Positions 48,008 through 57,457 of a stretch of 64,000 nucleotides of DNA are shown piece after piece; positions within the stretch are counted from its first letter, which is position 1; each line of letters begins with the position of its first letter. The stretch comes from Chelonobacter sp050613185 (GTDB taxonomy: Bacteria; Pseudomonadota; Gammaproteobacteria; Enterobacterales; Pasteurellaceae): contig NZ_CP192511.1 of assembly GCF_050613185.1 (NCBI RefSeq), positions 1-64,000 on the forward strand, given 5' to 3'. The notes beneath the pieces were generated by a model. It had not been told where the DNA came from. It saw nothing but the letters and a program-made list of their open reading frames with translations, and did not search any database. A program made the position numbers and the translations under genes.

Positions 48008-49870
48008 ATGCGTATCTTACTGAACCTCATTAAAACGCTGTGGCGCGGCTTATGTTTTATCCGCGATATCGTGATGAATGTGGTATTTCTATTGTTTGTT
48101 TTGCTTTGCCTGAGTGTATTCGGATTAGTTATGCAAACGTCATCATCACCTGAAATCGGTGAAGGTGCTCTCGTGCTGAATCTTGACGGTTATTTGGCGG
48201 ACAATCGCCCGCAAAACAGCTTATTGAGCGCTTTGCATGAATTGGATAACCAACGGATTCCGCAACAAATTTCAACCTTTGATGTGGTCGGTGCGATTCA
48301 ACAGGCGACTGATGATCCGCGAATCAAAGGGATTGTATTGGATTTGAATTATTTCAGCGGCGGCGATTTGCCGTCAATGCAGTTTATCGGCGAAGCCCTG
48401 AAACAATTCAAGCGGCAAAACAAACCGGTATATGCGTTTGCCCGCACCTATTCGCAGGCGCAATATTTGCTTGCCAGTTATGCCGATAAAATTTATTTAA
48501 ACCAACTTGGCGAGGTCGGCATTGTCGGCTTGGCGCAAAATAATCTCTATTTTAAATCCTTAATCGACAAACTAAAGATTACCCCCCATATTTTTCGGGT
48601 CGGCACTTATAAAGCGGCGGTCGAGCCGTTTATGCGTGATAATATGTCAAACGAAGCGCGCGCTAATACCGCACTTTGGTTAAACCAAATGTGGCAAAAT
48701 TATCAACGAATTATTGCGGAAAACCGAAATATTTCACCAAGTGCGGTCTTGCCCAACGCCGATGTCTTTTTAGAAAAACTGAAAGCCGTACAGGGCGACA
48801 GTGCGCAATATGCGCTACAACAAGGGTTGGTTGATGAAGTGAACAGTGATTGGGAAATTCAAAATCAATTGATTAAGCAATTCGGCTATGACCCGAATCA
48901 ACACAGCTATAACCAAGTCGCATTTACCGACTATCTCGCCAGCCTGCCGGATCGCACCAACTACCTGAAGCAGGATAAGATTGCGGTCGTCAATGTGGAA
49001 GGCGAAATTGTGGACGGCATGAGTGATGACAGTGCCGGCGGCGACAGCATTGTGGCGCAGCTGCAAGAGGTATTCGATGATCATAATAATGTAAAAGCGC
49101 TGATTTTACGGGTTAATTCGCCGGGCGGAAGTGCGTTCGCTTCGGAATTGATTCGCCAACAATTACAACAAATCAAACAACAAGGGATTCCGATTGTGGT
49201 TTCCATGGGTGGCATGGCAGCGTCAGGCGGCTATTGGATTGCCGCCGAAGCGGATTATGTCATTGCCGATCCAAATACCATCACCGGTTCTATCGGCATT
49301 TTTGCGGCATTGTTTACCTTGGAAAACACCTTGAAAAATTGGGGAATCAACAGCGACGGCGTCAGCACCGGTCCGTTAAGCGAATTGTCTTTATTGCAAA
49401 AATTGCCGCCGGAAGCCAATCAAATGATCCAACTGACCATCGAAAACGGCTATGATAAATTTTTAACTTTAGTGGCTAGCGGGCGCAAGCTAAGCAAGCA
49501 GCAAGTGAATCAGATTGCGCAAGGGCAAGTTTGGCTGGGGCAAGATGCGTTAAACAAAAAACTGGTTGATGAATTGGGCGATTTTAACACTGCCGTTGCG
49601 GCTGCGGTTAAATTGGCTAATCAGTTGCAAGCCGAGGGCGAACCTCAATTTGAAACGTTACCATTACAGTGGTTTGTGGAAGAACCGCAAGGCTGGCTGA
49701 AGCAGATTCTCAGTCGCGGCAAGAGCGACGTACAAAGTGCGGTATTGAATTTCCTAGGTTTGGCTCCGCAACAAAACAAACAATTGAAAAACGCAATCGG
49801 GGTGTTAAAACAATTGAACGACCCGCGCGGACAGTATATTTATTGTCTGGATTGCAGTGTGAGCTATTAA
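48008..49870 (+). CDS. sppA: Signal peptide peptidase SppA (protease IV), 67-kDa type
   Basis: 620 aa from ATG 48008, preceded by AAAGGAG. One N-terminal membrane anchor (about residues 18-43). Two tandem ClpP-like S49 domains: the first holds the catalytic Lys in FRVGTYKAAVEPF, the second the Ser in ITGSIGIFAALF, with MAASGGYWIA. It degrades cleaved signal peptides in the membrane. The length is typical of the enterobacterial long form. Confidence 0.95.
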   Translation: MRILLNLIKTLWRGLCFIRDIVMNVVFLLFVLLCLSVFGLVMQTSSSPEIGEGALVLNLDGYLADNRPQNSLLSALHELDNQRIPQQISTFDVVGAIQQATDDPRIKGIVLDLNYFSGGDLPSMQFIGEALKQFKRQNKPVYAFARTYSQAQYLLASYADKIYLNQLGEVGIVGLAQNNLYFKSLIDKLKITPHIFRVGTYKAAVEPFMRDNMSNEARANTALWLNQMWQNYQRIIAENRNISPSAVLPNADVFLEKLKAVQGDSAQYALQQGLVDEVNSDWEIQNQLIKQFGYDPNQHSYNQVAFTDYLASLPDRTNYLKQDKIAVVNVEGEIVDGMSDDSAGGDSIVAQLQEVFDDHNNVKALILRVNSPGGSAFASELIRQQLQQIKQQGIPIVVSMGGMAASGGYWIAAEADYVIADPNTITGSIGIFAALFTLENTLKNWGINSDGVSTGPLSELSLLQKLPPEANQMIQLTIENGYDKFLTLVASGRKLSKQQVNQIAQGQVWLGQDALNKKLVDELGDFNTAVAAAVKLANQLQAEGEPQFETLPLQWFVEEPQGWLKQILSRGKSDVQSAVLNFLGLAPQQNKQLKNAIGVLKQLNDPRGQYIYCLDCSVSY

Positions 49871-49895
49871 CCGCACTTTTATCCCAAAACACAAA

Positions 49896-49921
49896 AACCC
49901 TTGTGTGAAAACACAAGGGTT
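49896..49921. terminator. Bidirectional terminator between sppA and trxA
   Basis: AACCCTTGTGT and ACACAAGGGTT form an 11-bp stem with a GAAA loop. A-rich sequence on one side and TTTT on the other suit both converging genes. Confidence 0.85.
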
Positions 49922-49948
49922 GGTTTTAAAGCCAATAATTAAGATTTA

Positions 49949-50275
49949 TCAGGCAATGGCTTTTTCAATTAAGCTGATTAATTGGTTTTTCGGCAATGCA
50001 CCGACTTGGGTTGCCGCCGGTTTACCTTCTTTGAATACCACCAATGTCGGAATGCTGCGCACCCCGAATTTTGCCGCAACTTGTTGGTTTTCATCAACGT
50101 TGATTTTAACCACTTTCACTTTACCGTCTAATTCGACTGCCACTTCATCCAAAATCGGGGCAATCATTTTGCACGGCCCGCACCAAGGCGCCCAGAAATC
50201 CAATACCACCGGGAGACTTGATTGCAAAACTTCACTTTCAAAGCTGGCGTCGGTTGCGTGTACTACTTCACTCAT
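49949..50275 (-). CDS. trxA: Thioredoxin 1
   Basis: 108 aa with the active site WCGPCK, the cis-Pro in IPTLVVFKEG and the PVVLDFWAPWC strand. Cytosolic disulfide reductase for ribonucleotide reductase and other partners. Full length; AAGGAAAA upstream. Confidence 0.97.
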   Translation of the reverse strand: MSEVVHATDASFESEVLQSSLPVVLDFWAPWCGPCKMIAPILDEVAVELDGKVKVVKINVDENQQVAAKFGVRSIPTLVVFKEGKPAATQVGALPKNQLISLIEKAIA

Positions 50276-50473
50276 TTTATTTTTCCTTAGTTGGTCTGTT
50301 TCAGTTTGTTTAAGATAAGCACTTCCGAACTGATTTTCAAGCCGTATCGTTAAATAATCCTATAACTTGTTTACCCTTTTTATATAAAAACAATATAAAA
50401 CAAAGAGTTAAATCAAGACACTCTTATCTATAAAATTAATTCGCATAAAATCAATATTTTAACACAATGAAGG

Positions 50474-51466
50474 TTATGCTTTAACTTCATTCGGGCTTTC
50501 AATGTTACGCACTAAATCGGCAATATTATGCAGTGTAACCTCAGCAATGCTGGTGATCGCTTCCTCGGTTAAAAATGCTTGATGTCCGGTCATCAGTACA
50601 TTATGTGACGCTGCCAATAATGAGAACGTATCATCTTGAATCACATCGTTTGATTTATCCTCAAAGAACAAATCACGCTCATTTTCATACACATCAATGC
50701 CCAAGCCGCGAATTTTACGGGTTTTCAATGCTTGCAGCGCATCTTCGGTATTTAGCAGTGAGCCACGGCTGGTATTGACGATCAAGACACCGTCGCGCAT
50801 TTTCGCAAATGCTTCACGATCGAGCATGTGGTGATTTTCTGCGGTTGCCGGACAATGTAAGGTGATGACATGGGATTGCGCGTACAGGGTATCCAAATCC
50901 ACATATTCCGCGCCCAGTTCGACCGCACTTGGGTTGATAAACGGATCATGAGTCAGAATATTCATGCCGAAACCTTTCAGAATCCGCATGACCGCAATCC
51001 CGATTTTGCCACTGCCGATCACGCCTGCGGTACGCCCGTGCATATTAAAACCTATCAAGCCCTCGAGCGAGAAATTTGCGTCTCGCGTACGGTTATAAGC
51101 TTTGTTAATCCGACGGTTTAACGCCAACATCAAGCCGACGGTATGCTCCGCCACCGCTTCCGGCGAATACGCCGGCACCCGCACCACTTTCAACCCGAAC
51201 TCTTTTGCCGCTTGCAAATCCACGTTATTAAAACCGGCGCAACGTAATGCCACAAATTTTACGCCAAGCTTAGCCAATGCTTGTAACACCGCCCGATTCG
51301 CCACATCATTCACGAAAATACAGACTGCGTCCGCGCCTTCCGCCATTTTAACCGTGCGTTCATTCAACAAAAAATCATAGAATTCCAACTCAAAACCGTA
51401 CTTCACATTGACCAATTCCAAATAATTTTTGTCATATTTTTTGGTGCTATAAACCGCAATTTTCAT
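50474..51466 (-). CDS. ldhA: Fermentative D-lactate dehydrogenase
   Basis: 330 aa from ATG 51466 (GGGGAG upstream). It reduces pyruvate to D-lactate with NADH. AEHTVGLMLALNRR, GVIGSGKIGIAVMRILKGFG (Rossmann), NTSRGSLLNT with the catalytic Arg-type region and GHQAFLTEEA with the His are all present; the length equals E. coli LdhA. An inverted repeat at 51514-51535 precedes it. Confidence 0.92.
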   Translation of the reverse strand: MKIAVYSTKKYDKNYLELVNVKYGFELEFYDFLLNERTVKMAEGADAVCIFVNDVANRAVLQALAKLGVKFVALRCAGFNNVDLQAAKEFGLKVVRVPAYSPEAVAEHTVGLMLALNRRINKAYNRTRDANFSLEGLIGFNMHGRTAGVIGSGKIGIAVMRILKGFGMNILTHDPFINPSAVELGAEYVDLDTLYAQSHVITLHCPATAENHHMLDREAFAKMRDGVLIVNTSRGSLLNTEDALQALKTRKIRGLGIDVYENERDLFFEDKSNDVIQDDTFSLLAASHNVLMTGHQAFLTEEAITSIAEVTLHNIADLVRNIESPNEVKA

Positions 51467-51513
51467 CTTCTTTCTCCCCATTAATATTGGCATTCAATGT
51501 AACAAAATTTGAT

Positions 51514-51535
51514 AAATTCAACAATAGTTGAATTT
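51514..51535. promoter_or_regulatory. Inverted repeat upstream of ldhA
   Basis: AAATTCAAC and GTTGAATTT form a 9-bp inverted repeat with AATA between them, 48 bp upstream of ldhA. The adjoining TTGAATTTATCAA on the minus strand is close to an FNR-type dyad. An oxygen- or redox-linked operator is possible but unproven. Confidence 0.35.
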
Positions 51536-51577
51536 TGTAACCGCACTTTGTAGTTAATCATGCGCCAATTAACGAAA

Positions 51578-51596
51578 GCCTCAAAAAATCGAGGCT
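51578..51596 (-). terminator. Possible terminator after guaA
   Basis: AGCCTC-GATTTTTT-GAGGCT on the minus strand, 20 bp past the guaA stop, followed by a short T-rich tract interrupted by CG. Confidence 0.5.
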
Positions 51597-51615
51597 AATC
51601 ATTTGATATAAAAGC

Positions 51616-53190
51616 TTATTCCCACTCAATCGTCGCGGGAGGTTTTCCACTTATATCATACACCACGCGTGAAATGCCGTTCACTTCGTTGATAATACGG
51701 TTGGAGATTTTACCCAATAAATCATACGGCAAATGCGCCCAATGGGCGGTCATAAAGTCGACGGTTTCCACCGCGCGAATCGAAACAACCCAGTCGTATT
51801 TGCGCCCGTCTCCCATGACGCCGACCGATTTCACCGGCAGGAATACGGTGAAGGCTTGGCTGACTTTATGATACCAATCGGCTTTGTGCAGCTCTTCAAT
51901 GAAAATTGCGTCGGCACGGCGCAGAATATCGCAATATTCTTTCTTCACTTCGCCCAATACACGCACGCCCAAACCCGGCCCCGGGAACGGGTGGCGGTAT
52001 AACATCTCGTATGGCAAGCCTAACGCCAAGCCGATTTTGCGCACTTCGTCTTTGAACAACTCTTTTAACGGCTCGACCAAGCCCAATTGCATGTAATCCG
52101 GCAAACCGCCGACATTGTGATGTGATTTGATGACATGCGCTTTACCGGTTTTCGAGGCGGCGGATTCGATCACATCGGGATAAATCGTGCCTTGCGCCAA
52201 CCATTTCACATTGGTTTGTTTATGCGATTCTTCATCGAATACATCAACGAAAACTTTACCGATCACTTTGCGTTTCGCTTCCGGATCGGATACGCCCGCC
52301 AGCTCGTTAAGGAAACGATCTTCGGCATTGACACGGATAATATTCAAACCGAATTTATCACCGAACATCGCCATCACTTGCTCCGCTTCGTTTAAGCGCA
52401 ACAAGCCGTTATCGACGAACACACAATGCAGTTTTTTGCCAATCGCACGGTGCAGTAAAAGTGCGGTCACGGAAGAGTCCACACCGCCGGACAAGCCTAA
52501 AATCACTTCGTCCCCGCCCACTTGCCGCTTAATCCGTGCCACCGCGTCTTCGATAATATTTTCCGCCGTCCATTCGGTGGCGCAACCGCAAATGCCGACC
52601 ACAAAATTGGTTAATAATGCCAAACCGCTCTTGGTGTGCGTCACTTCAGGGTGGAATTGCACGCCGTAGAAACGTTTCTCTTTATTCGCCATCGCCGCAA
52701 TCGGGCAGGAGTCGGTTGCGGCGGAAATCTCAAAGTGCGGTGGCACTTTAGTCACTTTATCGCCGTGGCTCATCCACACATCCAATAACGGCTGTTGTTG
52801 TGCTGACAAGGCATTTTGTAAATCTTTAAACAATCCGTTAGACTGTACCACTTCAACCGCCGCATAACCGAACTCGCGGTGATCGGACGTTTCGGTCAAG
52901 CCGCCCAACTGCATTGCCATGGTTTGCATACCGTAGCAAATCCCCAACACCGGCACGCCGGCATTGAACACATAGTCCGGCGCGCGCGGGCTGTCGTCTT
53001 CGGTGGTGCTTTCCGGCCCGCCGGACAAAATAATCCCGCTCGGATTAAACTCACGGATATCCTGCTCGGAAACGTCCCACGCCCACAGTTCGCAGTACAC
53101 CCCGATTTCACGCACTCGACGGGCGATCAGTTGCGTATATTGCGAGCCGAAATCTAAAATTAAAATTTTATGTTGATGAATATTACTCAT
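51616..53190 (-). CDS. guaA: GMP synthase (glutamine-hydrolysing)
   Basis: 524 aa. It aminates XMP to GMP. The N-terminal glutamine amidotransferase has GICYGMQ with the Cys and VQFHPEVTHT with the His. The ATP pyrophosphatase P-loop is LSGGVDSSVTA. The C-terminal dimerisation domain ends KPPATIEWE. The start overlaps the stop of the HAD gene (ATGA), so it belongs to a guaB-HAD-guaA operon. Confidence 0.97.
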   Translation of the reverse strand: MSNIHQHKILILDFGSQYTQLIARRVREIGVYCELWAWDVSEQDIREFNPSGIILSGGPESTTEDDSPRAPDYVFNAGVPVLGICYGMQTMAMQLGGLTETSDHREFGYAAVEVVQSNGLFKDLQNALSAQQQPLLDVWMSHGDKVTKVPPHFEISAATDSCPIAAMANKEKRFYGVQFHPEVTHTKSGLALLTNFVVGICGCATEWTAENIIEDAVARIKRQVGGDEVILGLSGGVDSSVTALLLHRAIGKKLHCVFVDNGLLRLNEAEQVMAMFGDKFGLNIIRVNAEDRFLNELAGVSDPEAKRKVIGKVFVDVFDEESHKQTNVKWLAQGTIYPDVIESAASKTGKAHVIKSHHNVGGLPDYMQLGLVEPLKELFKDEVRKIGLALGLPYEMLYRHPFPGPGLGVRVLGEVKKEYCDILRRADAIFIEELHKADWYHKVSQAFTVFLPVKSVGVMGDGRKYDWVVSIRAVETVDFMTAHWAHLPYDLLGKISNRIINEVNGISRVVYDISGKPPATIEWE

Positions 53191-53873
53191 GCATTGTTCT
53201 CTACGGTTGGGGTGAATAGTGTTTTAATAATGGTTAAAATGTCCGTCATATCTTTGCCTTGATAATCCGCCAAAGACTGATCGATTGCCATACGGGTTTC
53301 TTCGTAAGCAATCACCGGAATACCGGCTTGTTTCGCCGCGATAATGCCGTAATAAGAATCCTCAATCGCCACCGCACGTTGTGCCGCTACCCCCAATTTT
53401 TGCAAGGTATATTGGTAAATTTCCGGGTGCGGTTTGCTGTGTTCAAACTGCTCGCCGCTGACAATCAGATCGAATTCATCAATAATGCCGCAAGCAGTTA
53501 AGATCCGCTGAATATGCGCCAAAGCAGACGATGAAGCTACCGCCAATTTAATCTTATTGGCTTTGGCATACTGAATAATCTGCTTAATCTCTTGGCGAAA
53601 AATGGTTAAGTAATCAATAGGATCGAAAATATTATGGAAAAAGACCAAATAGCGTGCGCGAATGTCGTCTAACGGCAACGAAGAACCGCTCAGTCGTTGC
53701 ATAATCTCAGGAATATCTTTCAGTGATTTACCGGCAACCTGCGAATATTCCTGATGGCTAATCTCGCGATCATGTTCTTGAATGTCGCGAATAAACGTTT
53801 TTTGCAACGCAAATTCGACATATTCACTATCAACAATCACACCGTCCATATCAAAAATAATCGCTTGTAGCAT
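53187..53873 (-). CDS. HAD-family phosphatase (beta-phosphoglucomutase-like)
   Basis: 228 aa from ATG 53873, with AAGGA 8 nt upstream. FDMDGVIVDSE carries the nucleophile Asp; ASSSALAHIQRIL, HSKPHPEIY and AIEDSYYGI complete the four HAD motifs. It resembles YniC/beta-PGM-type sugar-phosphate phosphatases; the substrate is unknown. Its insertion between guaB and guaA with translational coupling to guaA suggests a role linked to nucleotide metabolism. Confidence 0.85.
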   Translation of the reverse strand: MLQAIIFDMDGVIVDSEYVEFALQKTFIRDIQEHDREISHQEYSQVAGKSLKDIPEIMQRLSGSSLPLDDIRARYLVFFHNIFDPIDYLTIFRQEIKQIIQYAKANKIKLAVASSSALAHIQRILTACGIIDEFDLIVSGEQFEHSKPHPEIYQYTLQKLGVAAQRAVAIEDSYYGIIAAKQAGIPVIAYEETRMAIDQSLADYQGKDMTDILTIIKTLFTPTVENNA

Positions 53874-53920
53874 TTGAGTTGTCCTTATTGCGTGAAACAT
53901 TCGCTCATTTTATCGCTCAC

Positions 53921-53948
53921 CTTTCCGCTCAGTACAATGAGCGGAAAG
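53921..53948. promoter_or_regulatory. Intercistronic hairpin between guaB and the HAD gene
   Basis: CTTTCCGCTCA and TGAGCGGAAAG form an 11-bp perfect stem with a 6-nt loop, extendable by CAC/GTG. No T tract follows on the minus strand, so it is more likely an mRNA processing or stability element than a terminator. Confidence 0.5.
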
Positions 53949-53971
53949 TGATTAAGGCGCTGTATTAGACA

Positions 53972-55435
53972 TTAACCCATACGATAATTCGGGGCTTCTT
54001 TGGTGATCGCCACATCGTGCACATGGCTTTCTTTAATGCCTGCGCCGCTGATTCTGACGAATTCCGCTTTGGTACGCAGTTCTTCAATCGTGGCACAGCC
54101 GGTTAAGCCCATACATGAACGTAAGCCGCCCATTTGTTGGTGAATGATCTCTTTCAGAAAACCTTTATACGGAATACGCCCTTCGATCCCTTCCGGCACC
54201 AGTTTATCGGCGGCATTATCCGATTGGAAATAGCGGTCGGACGAGCCTTTGGTCATCGCGCCCAATGAACCCATACCACGATAAGCCTTGAACGCTCTGC
54301 CTTGATATAGCTCGATTTCGCCCGGCGCTTCTTCCGTGCCGGCGAACATCGACCCCATCATCACGCAGGACGCTCCGGCGGCAATCGCTTTTGCCAAATC
54401 GCCGGAATAACGGATCCCGCCGTCGGCGATTACCGGAATGCCGCGCCCTTGCAAGGCTTCGGCAGCGTCGGCAATCGCCGTGATTTGCGGCACGCCAACA
54501 CCGGTGACGATCCGGGTGGTACAAATTGATCCCGGTCCGATCCCGACTTTAACCGCACTTGCACCCGCGTCAGCCAACGCAATCGCGCCGGCGGCAGTGG
54601 CAACGTTACCTGCCACAATCGCGAGATCCGGATATTTGGCACGGGTTTCACGCACCCGTTGCAACACGCCTTCGGAATGCCCGTGCGAAGAATCGATCAG
54701 CAACACATCAACCCCGGCTTCAACCAAGGCGGCGATCCGCTCTTCATTGCCCGGGGCGGCGCCGACCGCCGCACCGACACGCAAACGCCCGAATTTGTCT
54801 TTACAGGCATTCGGTTTGCTTTCGGCTTTTTGGTAATCTTTCAGGGTGATCATGCCGACCAGTTTGAATGCGTCATCAACCACCAGCACTTTTTCAATGC
54901 GGTGGGCGTGCATTAAGGAGAAGGCTTCTTCGCGCGGCTCGTTTTCTTTCACCGTGACCAAGCGCTCTTTCGGAGTCATCACCGAGGTAACCGGGCGATC
55001 GAGATCGGTGACAAAACGCACATCACGTCCGGTCACAATTCCGACCAACTCGCCGCTTTCGGTGGTGACCGGATAACCGGCAAACCCGTTTTTCTTGCTC
55101 AACACTTCCAAATCACGCAAGCTCATGTCAGGGCGAACCGTGATCGGATCGCTCACAATCCCACTCTCAAATTTTTTCACACGACGCACGCGATCGGCTT
55201 GGCGTTCGATACTCATGTTTTTATGAATAAAGCCGATACCGCCCTCTTGTGCCAGAGAAATTGCCAGTTTTGCTTCGGTAACGGTGTCCATCGCCGCCGA
55301 TAACACCGGAATATTCAGGCGAATGTCTTTAGTCAGTTGGGTAGATAAATCAGCCGTATTCGGCAGAACGGTAGAATGGGCGGGAAGCAGTAACACATCG
55401 TCGAAGGTCAGGGCTTCTTTGGCGACTCTCAGCAT
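53972..55435 (-). CDS. guaB: IMP dehydrogenase
   Basis: 487 aa. First committed step to GMP, oxidising IMP to XMP. TFDDVLLLPAHS at the start, two CBS domains (about residues 93-205), the catalytic loop GPGSICTTRIVTGVG with the Cys, and GIEGRIPYKG in the flap region. Full length; transcribed with the HAD gene and guaA. Confidence 0.97.
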   Translation of the reverse strand: MLRVAKEALTFDDVLLLPAHSTVLPNTADLSTQLTKDIRLNIPVLSAAMDTVTEAKLAISLAQEGGIGFIHKNMSIERQADRVRRVKKFESGIVSDPITVRPDMSLRDLEVLSKKNGFAGYPVTTESGELVGIVTGRDVRFVTDLDRPVTSVMTPKERLVTVKENEPREEAFSLMHAHRIEKVLVVDDAFKLVGMITLKDYQKAESKPNACKDKFGRLRVGAAVGAAPGNEERIAALVEAGVDVLLIDSSHGHSEGVLQRVRETRAKYPDLAIVAGNVATAAGAIALADAGASAVKVGIGPGSICTTRIVTGVGVPQITAIADAAEALQGRGIPVIADGGIRYSGDLAKAIAAGASCVMMGSMFAGTEEAPGEIELYQGRAFKAYRGMGSLGAMTKGSSDRYFQSDNAADKLVPEGIEGRIPYKGFLKEIIHQQMGGLRSCMGLTGCATIEELRTKAEFVRISGAGIKESHVHDVAITKEAPNYRMG

Positions 55436-55621
55436 TGCAATATCTCTCTTTTTTGAAAGGGTGGAAAAAATGAAGGTAAAAATATTGCGCTTGGATTATA
55501 CAGATCTTCACTCGAATTGTGAATTTTTTATTTTGCTTTTTTCGCTGTTTTGCACTTGAGCTCACTCGGGTATTACCGTAGCATGACAACAATTTTTTAT
55601 GTGTATTTTAAGGGGAAAATC

Positions 55622-56743
55622 ATGCGCTATGACAAAATGAGTGCGTTTATTGTAATGGATATTGTGCGTGAGGCGGGCAAATATCCGAATGCCATTCATT
55701 TTGAAATCGGACAGCCTGATTTGCCACCGTCGCCGAAGGTGAAAAATGCACTGCAAAGTGCGGTTGAAAATAACCACTTCAGTTACACCGAAAGTTTAGG
55801 CTTGCGCGCCCTGCGTGAAAAAATCTGCCGGCATTATCAGACCACCTATCAAGTCACGATAGCCCCCGAGCGCGTGCTGCTCACGCCCGGCACCAGCGGC
55901 GCGTTTCTTATCGCTTATGCGCTGACCTTAGCCAAAGGCGAAAAATTGGGGCTGACTGATCCCTCCTATCCGTGCTACAAAAATTTTGCCTACATGATGG
56001 AAGTCGAACCGCACTTTATGCCGGTGGACAAAAGCAGTTGCTATCAATTAACCGTGCCGCAGTTGCAAGCGCAATCTGAAAAAATCCGTGCCTTACAGAT
56101 TTCTTCGCCGGCAAACCCGACCGGCAATATTTACAGCGCCGAAAATCTGCAAGCCCTCAATGACTATTGCCGCCGACATCAGATTGCTTTTATTTCCGAC
56201 GAGCTGTATCACGGTTTGGTCTATGAAGAGCACGCCGCCACCGCACTTCAATTCAATCCTGACGCCTATGTGATCAACGGTTTTTCCAAATATTTCTGTA
56301 TGCCGGGCGCGCGCTTAGGTTGGATTATCGTGCCGGAACACAACGTGCGCGAGGCGGAAATTATTGCGCAAAATATCTTTATCTGCGCCCCGAGTTTGAG
56401 CCAATACGGCGCATTGGAAGCCTTTGATAACGCCTATTTAGACCAAATCCAAATCACGTTCCGCCAGCGACGGGATTATCTGTATAACGAATTAAAACAA
56501 CTCTTTACCATCGAGTTTAAACCGCAAGGCGCGTTTTATCTGTGGGCGGACGTGTCGCGTTACACCGATGACAGCTACCAATTCGCCAAAGACATGCTGG
56601 CTGAAATCCAAGTCGCCACTACCCCGGGAATCGACTTCGGCACAAACGGCACAAAGCACTATTTACGTTTCGCCTACACCCGCGAAATTGCGCATATGCG
56701 TGAGGGAATCGAACGGTTGAAGCGGTGGTTAAAAAACAAATAG
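55622..56743 (+). CDS. PLP-dependent aminotransferase, class I/II
   Basis: 373 aa from ATG 55622 (AAGGGG upstream). Fold type I: FEIGQPDLPPSP, LTPGTSGAFLIAYAL, SSPANPTGN, ISDELYHGLVYE (PLP-binding Asp/Tyr) and NGFSKYFCMPGARLGW with the Schiff-base Lys. The family is close to aspartate/aromatic aminotransferases; the substrate cannot be named. It is divergent from guaB. Confidence 0.85.
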   Translation: MRYDKMSAFIVMDIVREAGKYPNAIHFEIGQPDLPPSPKVKNALQSAVENNHFSYTESLGLRALREKICRHYQTTYQVTIAPERVLLTPGTSGAFLIAYALTLAKGEKLGLTDPSYPCYKNFAYMMEVEPHFMPVDKSSCYQLTVPQLQAQSEKIRALQISSPANPTGNIYSAENLQALNDYCRRHQIAFISDELYHGLVYEEHAATALQFNPDAYVINGFSKYFCMPGARLGWIIVPEHNVREAEIIAQNIFICAPSLSQYGALEAFDNAYLDQIQITFRQRRDYLYNELKQLFTIEFKPQGAFYLWADVSRYTDDSYQFAKDMLAEIQVATTPGIDFGTNGTKHYLRFAYTREIAHMREGIERLKRWLKNK

Positions 56744-56747
56744 CACT

Positions 56748-56770
56748 AAGGGTAGCTGCCTGCTACCCTT
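56748..56770. terminator. Bidirectional terminator
   Basis: AAGGGTAGC and GCTACCCTT form a 9-bp stem with a 5-nt loop, between two converging genes. Confidence 0.75.
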
Positions 56771-56789
56771 TATCGCTTATCAATTCATT

Positions 56790-57356
56790 TTATGCGTTAT
56801 TCTTAAAACCCAGCATGCGTTTTAAGGTGTTATCTTTGTCGATGACGTGATGTTTCAATGCACCGGCAATGTGTAACAAAATGGCGCCCAGCATAATCGG
56901 CAGCAAACTTTTGTGAATTTCATTGGCTACGCCGGCTAAAGTACCATTGACTGCCTCACGTTTTCCATCCACTAAATTGGCGGAAATCAGATCTAAGCCG
57001 AACAGCTGCAAACCTTGTCCGCCGCCGTAAGACATCAGCATGCCTGAGATCGGGAACGCCAAGGTGCCGAGAATTAAGATCCAATGGATCAATTTTGCCA
57101 GTATTTGTTCCAAACGATTATGCTTGCCGGTCGGTTGCGACCAACCGTTTTTCCAACGCCACAACACGCGGATCACAATGAAAATAAAGATAAAAATGCC
57201 CAAGGATTTATGCGTCGGGTATAAGTCGTAACTTGCGGTTTCGCCCATATATACGCCCAACGCCATTAAACCGATGATGAAAATCGCAATCAACCAATGG
57301 AGTGATAACGTGATATGTGAGAAACGCTCCGGCGTATCTTTCATTTTTGAAGCCAT
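56790..57356 (-). CDS. Cytochrome b561
   Basis: 188 aa from ATG 57356, with AGGA upstream. Four membrane helices with the haem-ligand His residues in SLHWLIAIFIIGLMALG, HKSLGIFIFIFIVIRVLWRW, LAKLIHWILILGTLAFPISG and LLHIAGALKHHVIDKDNTLKRM. It is a small dihaem inner-membrane quinol-oxidising cytochrome of the YceJ/YodB type. Confidence 0.9.
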   Translation of the reverse strand: MASKMKDTPERFSHITLSLHWLIAIFIIGLMALGVYMGETASYDLYPTHKSLGIFIFIFIVIRVLWRWKNGWSQPTGKHNRLEQILAKLIHWILILGTLAFPISGMLMSYGGGQGLQLFGLDLISANLVDGKREAVNGTLAGVANEIHKSLLPIMLGAILLHIAGALKHHVIDKDNTLKRMLGFKNNA

Positions 57357-57457
57357 AAAAATTCCTAACTGTGTTAATAAAACGTAAATTCGGCGCACAT
57401 TGTAATGCGCTTTGCGTGCAAAATATAGCGGAATTTGCTTAAGAATTGCTTAAGCCT

